From Salinicola acroporae (lineage in GTDB: Bacteria; Pseudomonadota; Gammaproteobacteria; Pseudomonadales; Halomonadaceae): a DNA stretch of 37,715 bases. The stretch lies in contig NZ_PZJW01000023.1 in the NCBI RefSeq assembly GCF_003206615.1, forward strand, positions 1-37,715, in the 5' to 3' direction. A model generated the notes under the pieces. The model was not told the DNA's origin. It searched no databases and saw only the letters and a list, made by a program, of their open reading frames with translations. A program made the translations under genes and the position numbers. Shown in pieces: positions 34,946-37,715 of the stretch; the stretch's first letter is position 1, and the number at the start of each line of letters is the position of its first letter.

Positions 34946-36070
34946 ATGGCAGAGATGACGAAGAGCACCGGCTTGCGGGGCCAGAGCGCGGGCACCACCG
35001 AACTGTGCACGGTAGGAAAAAGCGGCTCGGGACTGACCTATCGTGGCTACGACATCCAGACACTGGCGGAAAACGCGCGTTTCGAGGAGGTCGCCTATCT
35101 ACTGCTGAAGGGCGCGCTGCCCAACCGGTCGCAGTTGGACGACTACATCGCCTTGCTCCAGCGTTCACGCTCGCTGCCGGAACCCTTGAAGAGAGTGCTG
35201 GAGCAGATCCCCTCCGATGCCCATCCGATGGATGTATTGCGCACCGGCACTTCGATGCTCGGTAACCTGGAGACCGAGCAGCGCATGGAGGATCAGCAGC
35301 GCCACGCCGATCGATTGCTGGCCGTCACGCCGTCGATGCTCAACTACTGGTATCGGTACTCCCATCACGGTGAACGCATCGAGACCGAGACGGACGACGT
35401 CTCCGTCGGCGGTCATTTTCTGCATTTGCTGCACGGCAAGCCGGCCTCGGACCTACATGCCAGAGTGATGAATGTCTCGCTGATTCTCTATGCCGAGCAC
35501 GAGTTCAACGCCTCGACCTTCACCGCGCGGGTCTGTGCCTCCACGCTCTCCGATCTGCACAGTTGCGTCACCGGCGCGATCGGCTCGCTGCGCGGTCCGC
35601 TGCATGGTGGGGCCAACGAAGCGGCCATGGAGATGATCAGTCGCTGGTCGACGCCGGACGAAGCGGAGCGGCGCCTGCTCGAGATGCTGGAGCGCAAGGA
35701 AAAGATCATGGGGTTCGGTCATGCCATCTATCGCGAGTCCGATCCGCGCAGCGCGATCATCCAACAGTGGGCGAAACGGTTGGCGGACGACGTGGGCGAT
35801 ACCCATCTCTACGCCGTATCCGAGCGTGTCGAGGCAGTCATGAAGAGGGAGAAGAAGCTGTTCCCCAACGCCGACTTCTATCATGCCAGCGCTTATCACT
35901 TCATGGGCATTCCGACGAAGCTATTCACGCCTATCTTCGTCTGTTCGCGGCTGACCGGGTGGTGCGGGCACATCTTCGAGCAGCGCGCCAACAACCGCAT
36001 CATCCGGCCCAGTGCCGATTACGTCGGTCCGGAAAGACGCGATTGGGTACCGGTCGAGCAGCGCCGGTAA
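34946..36070 (+). CDS. prpC: 2-Methylcitrate synthase
   Basis: This enzyme condenses propionyl-CoA with oxaloacetate, the first step of the methylcitrate cycle. The 374-residue protein has the citrate synthase fold; the key segments are EHEFNASTF, GPLHGGANEAAM (active-site His), and IMGFGHAIYRESDPR (second His). The short, single-domain form without the N-terminal extension of hexameric citrate synthase, and its place between prpB and prpD, mark it as PrpC rather than GltA. AAGGAGG lies just before the ATG. E. coli PrpC is 389 residues. Confidence 0.96.
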   Translation: MAEMTKSTGLRGQSAGTTELCTVGKSGSGLTYRGYDIQTLAENARFEEVAYLLLKGALPNRSQLDDYIALLQRSRSLPEPLKRVLEQIPSDAHPMDVLRTGTSMLGNLETEQRMEDQQRHADRLLAVTPSMLNYWYRYSHHGERIETETDDVSVGGHFLHLLHGKPASDLHARVMNVSLILYAEHEFNASTFTARVCASTLSDLHSCVTGAIGSLRGPLHGGANEAAMEMISRWSTPDEAERRLLEMLERKEKIMGFGHAIYRESDPRSAIIQQWAKRLADDVGDTHLYAVSERVEAVMKREKKLFPNADFYHASAYHFMGIPTKLFTPIFVCSRLTGWCGHIFEQRANNRIIRPSADYVGPERRDWVPVEQRR

Positions 36071-36121
36071 CCGCGGCTTCGAGCCATGCGCCATTGATAA
36101 ACGACAATCCAAGGAAACCTC

Positions 36122-37606
36122 ATGAGCTCCAACGTCGATTTCAACCAGCGCCCCGACTACGATCCGGAGCTTCAGGCCATCGCGGACTACGTGCTCGATT
36201 ATCGAGTCGACAGTCGGGAGGCGCTGGAGACTGCCCGGCATTGTCTAATGGATACGCTCGGTTGCGGATTGCTGGCACTGCGCTTCCCCGAGTGCACCAA
36301 GCATCTTGGGCCATTGGTGGAGGGGACGGTCGTTCCCAACGGGGCCCGTGTGCCCGGAACCCGGCTTCGGCTCGACCCGGTGAAAGCGGCTTGGGATATC
36401 GGCTGCATCATTCGGTGGCTGGACTACAACGACACCTGGCTGGCAGCGGAATGGGGCCACCCCTCGGACAATCTGGGTGGCATTCTGGCGGTTGCCGACC
36501 ATCTCTCTCAGCAGCGCGTCGCGAAGGGCGAGTCACCGCTGACCCTGCGCCACGTGCTCGAGGCGATGATCATGGCGCATGAGATACAGGGCGTCCTGGC
36601 ACTGGAGAACTCGTTCAACCGGGTGGGTCTCGATCACGTCATCCTGGTGAAGGTGGCATCGACCGCCGTCGTGGCCAAGTTGATGGGCGCCAATCGAGAG
36701 CAGCTACTTTCGGCACTGTCGCATGCGTTCGTCGACGGACAGAGCCTCCGAACCTACCGCCATGCCCCCAATGCCGGATCTCGCAAGAGCTGGGCGGCAG
36801 GAGACGCGACCTCCCGAGCAGTAAGGCTGGCCGATATCGCCGTTCGGGGTGAGATGGGTATCCCCGGCGTGCTCACTGCGCCGCAATGGGGCTTCTACGA
36901 CGTCGCCTTCAGCAAGACCAACAAGGACCAACGGATCAAGCCGGAGGCGGAACGGACATTTCGCGTGTCGCAGCCTTACGGCACCTACGTCATGGAGAAC
37001 GTACTGTTCAAGATCAGCTTTCCGGCGGAGTTCCATGCCCAGACAGCGGCCGAGGCTGCGGTGATCTTGTATGCCGAGGTCAGGGACCGGCTGGATGAGA
37101 TAGACCGAATCGTCGTGACCACCCATGAGTCGGCCATTCGAATCATCTCGAAGGTGGGCGAACTCGCCAATCCGGCCGATCGCGACCACTGCCTGCAATA
37201 TATGATCGCCGTGCCGCTGGCGTTCGGCAATCTGACCGCCGAGCACTACGAGGACGATTTTCATCTTGCGCACCCGATCATCGATCTGCTGCGCGACAAG
37301 ATGGAAGTCGTCGAAGACGAGCGGTATAGCCGTGAATATCATCAGGCGGACAAGCGTTCCATTGCCAACGCGGTTCAGGTCTTCTTCAGTGATGGAACCT
37401 GCACCGAGCGTGTGGAGGTGGAGTATCCCCTGGGACATCGGCGACGTCGGGAGGAGGGGATCCCGCAGCTCAAGGAAAAGCTTCGTCACAACCTGGCAAC
37501 CCGTTTTCCGGTACAACGCTGTGAGCGGATTCTTGCGCTGTACGAGGACGGGGGCAGGTTCGATTCGACGCCGGTCGACGCGTTCCTGGATCTTTGGGTG
37601 ATCTAA
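36122..37606 (+). CDS. prpD: 2-Methylcitrate dehydratase
   Basis: This enzyme dehydrates 2-methylcitrate to 2-methylaconitate, the second step of the cycle. The 494-residue protein is of the MmgE/PrpD family, with [14 protein letters not shown] near the N-terminus, [28 protein letters not shown], and the lid region [32 protein letters not shown]. Length agrees with E. coli PrpD (483). It follows prpC directly; there is no acnD-prpF pair between them, so rehydration must rely on an aconitase elsewhere. AAGGAA lies 6 bp before the ATG. It is the last complete gene in the window. Confidence 0.96.
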   Translation: MSSNVDFNQRPDYDPELQAIADYVLDYRVDSREALETARHCLMDTLGCGLLALRFPECTKHLGPLVEGTVVPNGARVPGTRLRLDPVKAAWDIGCIIRWLDYNDTWLAAEWGHPSDNLGGILAVADHLSQQRVAKGESPLTLRHVLEAMIMAHEIQGVLALENSFNRVGLDHVILVKVASTAVVAKLMGANREQLLSALSHAFVDGQSLRTYRHAPNAGSRKSWAAGDATSRAVRLADIAVRGEMGIPGVLTAPQWGFYDVAFSKTNKDQRIKPEAERTFRVSQPYGTYVMENVLFKISFPAEFHAQTAAEAAVILYAEVRDRLDEIDRIVVTTHESAIRIISKVGELANPADRDHCLQYMIAVPLAFGNLTAEHYEDDFHLAHPIIDLLRDKMEVVEDERYSREYHQADKRSIANAVQVFFSDGTCTERVEVEYPLGHRRRREEGIPQLKEKLRHNLATRFPVQRCERILALYEDGGRFDSTPVDAFLDLWVI

Positions 37607-37676
37607 GAAAGGTGCACGTCCGGGTGACAGTTTGATGACGCGCAGTCGAAATTTCGGGATTTTTGTTTCCCGAGCC

Positions 37677-37705
37677 TTGCCAAGTGGCGCTGAGAATCGT
37701 AAAGT
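37677..37705 (+). promoter_or_regulatory. Promoter for the next gene beyond the window
   Basis: TTGCCA (37677-37682) and TAAAGT (37700-37705) are separated by exactly 17 bp, 70 bp after the prpD stop. A small hairpin, TCGGGA (37654-37659) / TCCCGA (37668-37673), with a T-rich loop, lies between. A new transcript therefore probably starts here, which suggests that the prp operon ends with prpD. Confidence 0.55.
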
Positions 37706-37715
37706 ACGCATCCGC

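Overview
The window is a dense, high-GC (roughly 62-63%) stretch of gammaproteobacterial core chromosome. Protein content, gene order and codon use suggest a halophilic member of the Halomonadaceae (Halomonas or a close relative), with several gene neighbourhoods also known from Pseudomonas. No transposase, integrase, prophage, CRISPR array or tRNA gene was seen, and nearly all the DNA is explained by about thirty genes. The organism assignment is an inference from family resemblance, not from a marker-gene search.

Layout from left to right. (1) 1-3957: the tail of an unknown gene with its terminator, a strong promoter, the SRP RNA gene ffs, then dnaX-ybaB-recR (DNA polymerase clamp loader, nucleoid-associated protein, recombination repair), closed by a 16-bp perfect hairpin. 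(2) 4006-5930: rnd (RNase D) and the small conserved genes ycgL and ycgN. (3) 5977-8046, minus strand: oligopeptidase B (ptrB). (4) 8275-10641: a small membrane protein and a membrane-anchored von Willebrand A protein, both uncharacterised. (5) 10768-20215: fadD, the DEAH helicase hrpA, a KAS III-like ketoacyl-ACP synthase, mlaA, then a PP2C phosphatase with a degenerate receiver domain coupled to an STAS protein. (6) 20485-21684: a Bcr/CflA drug exporter. (7) 21685-25888: PHO boxes, a possible small RNA unit, and the phosphate transporter pstSCAB, without phoU. (8) 26008-29448: a PerM-type AI-2E family protein, then a sulfur-assimilation cluster of trxA (minus), cysB (plus) and cysH (minus). 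(9) 29616-32953, minus strand: pabB followed by a FecCD/FecE-type permease and ATPase without a binding protein. (10) 33256-37606: a GntR/FCD regulator overlapping prpB, then prpC and prpD (methylcitrate cycle), preceded by a 12-bp palindrome that looks like its operator. A clean sigma-70-type promoter at the right edge starts the next, unseen gene.

The functional themes are genome maintenance and RNA metabolism on the left, lipid and envelope maintenance plus a partner-switching pair in the middle, and phosphate, sulfur, metal-chelate and propionate metabolism on the right. Nothing seen is a clearly new multi-gene system. The observations most worth checking are the short PHO-box-flanked, terminator-ended segment upstream of pstS, the phosphatase whose receiver has lost its phosphoacceptor, the unusually short CysH, and two palindromic operator candidates (upstream of cysH and of gntR-prp).
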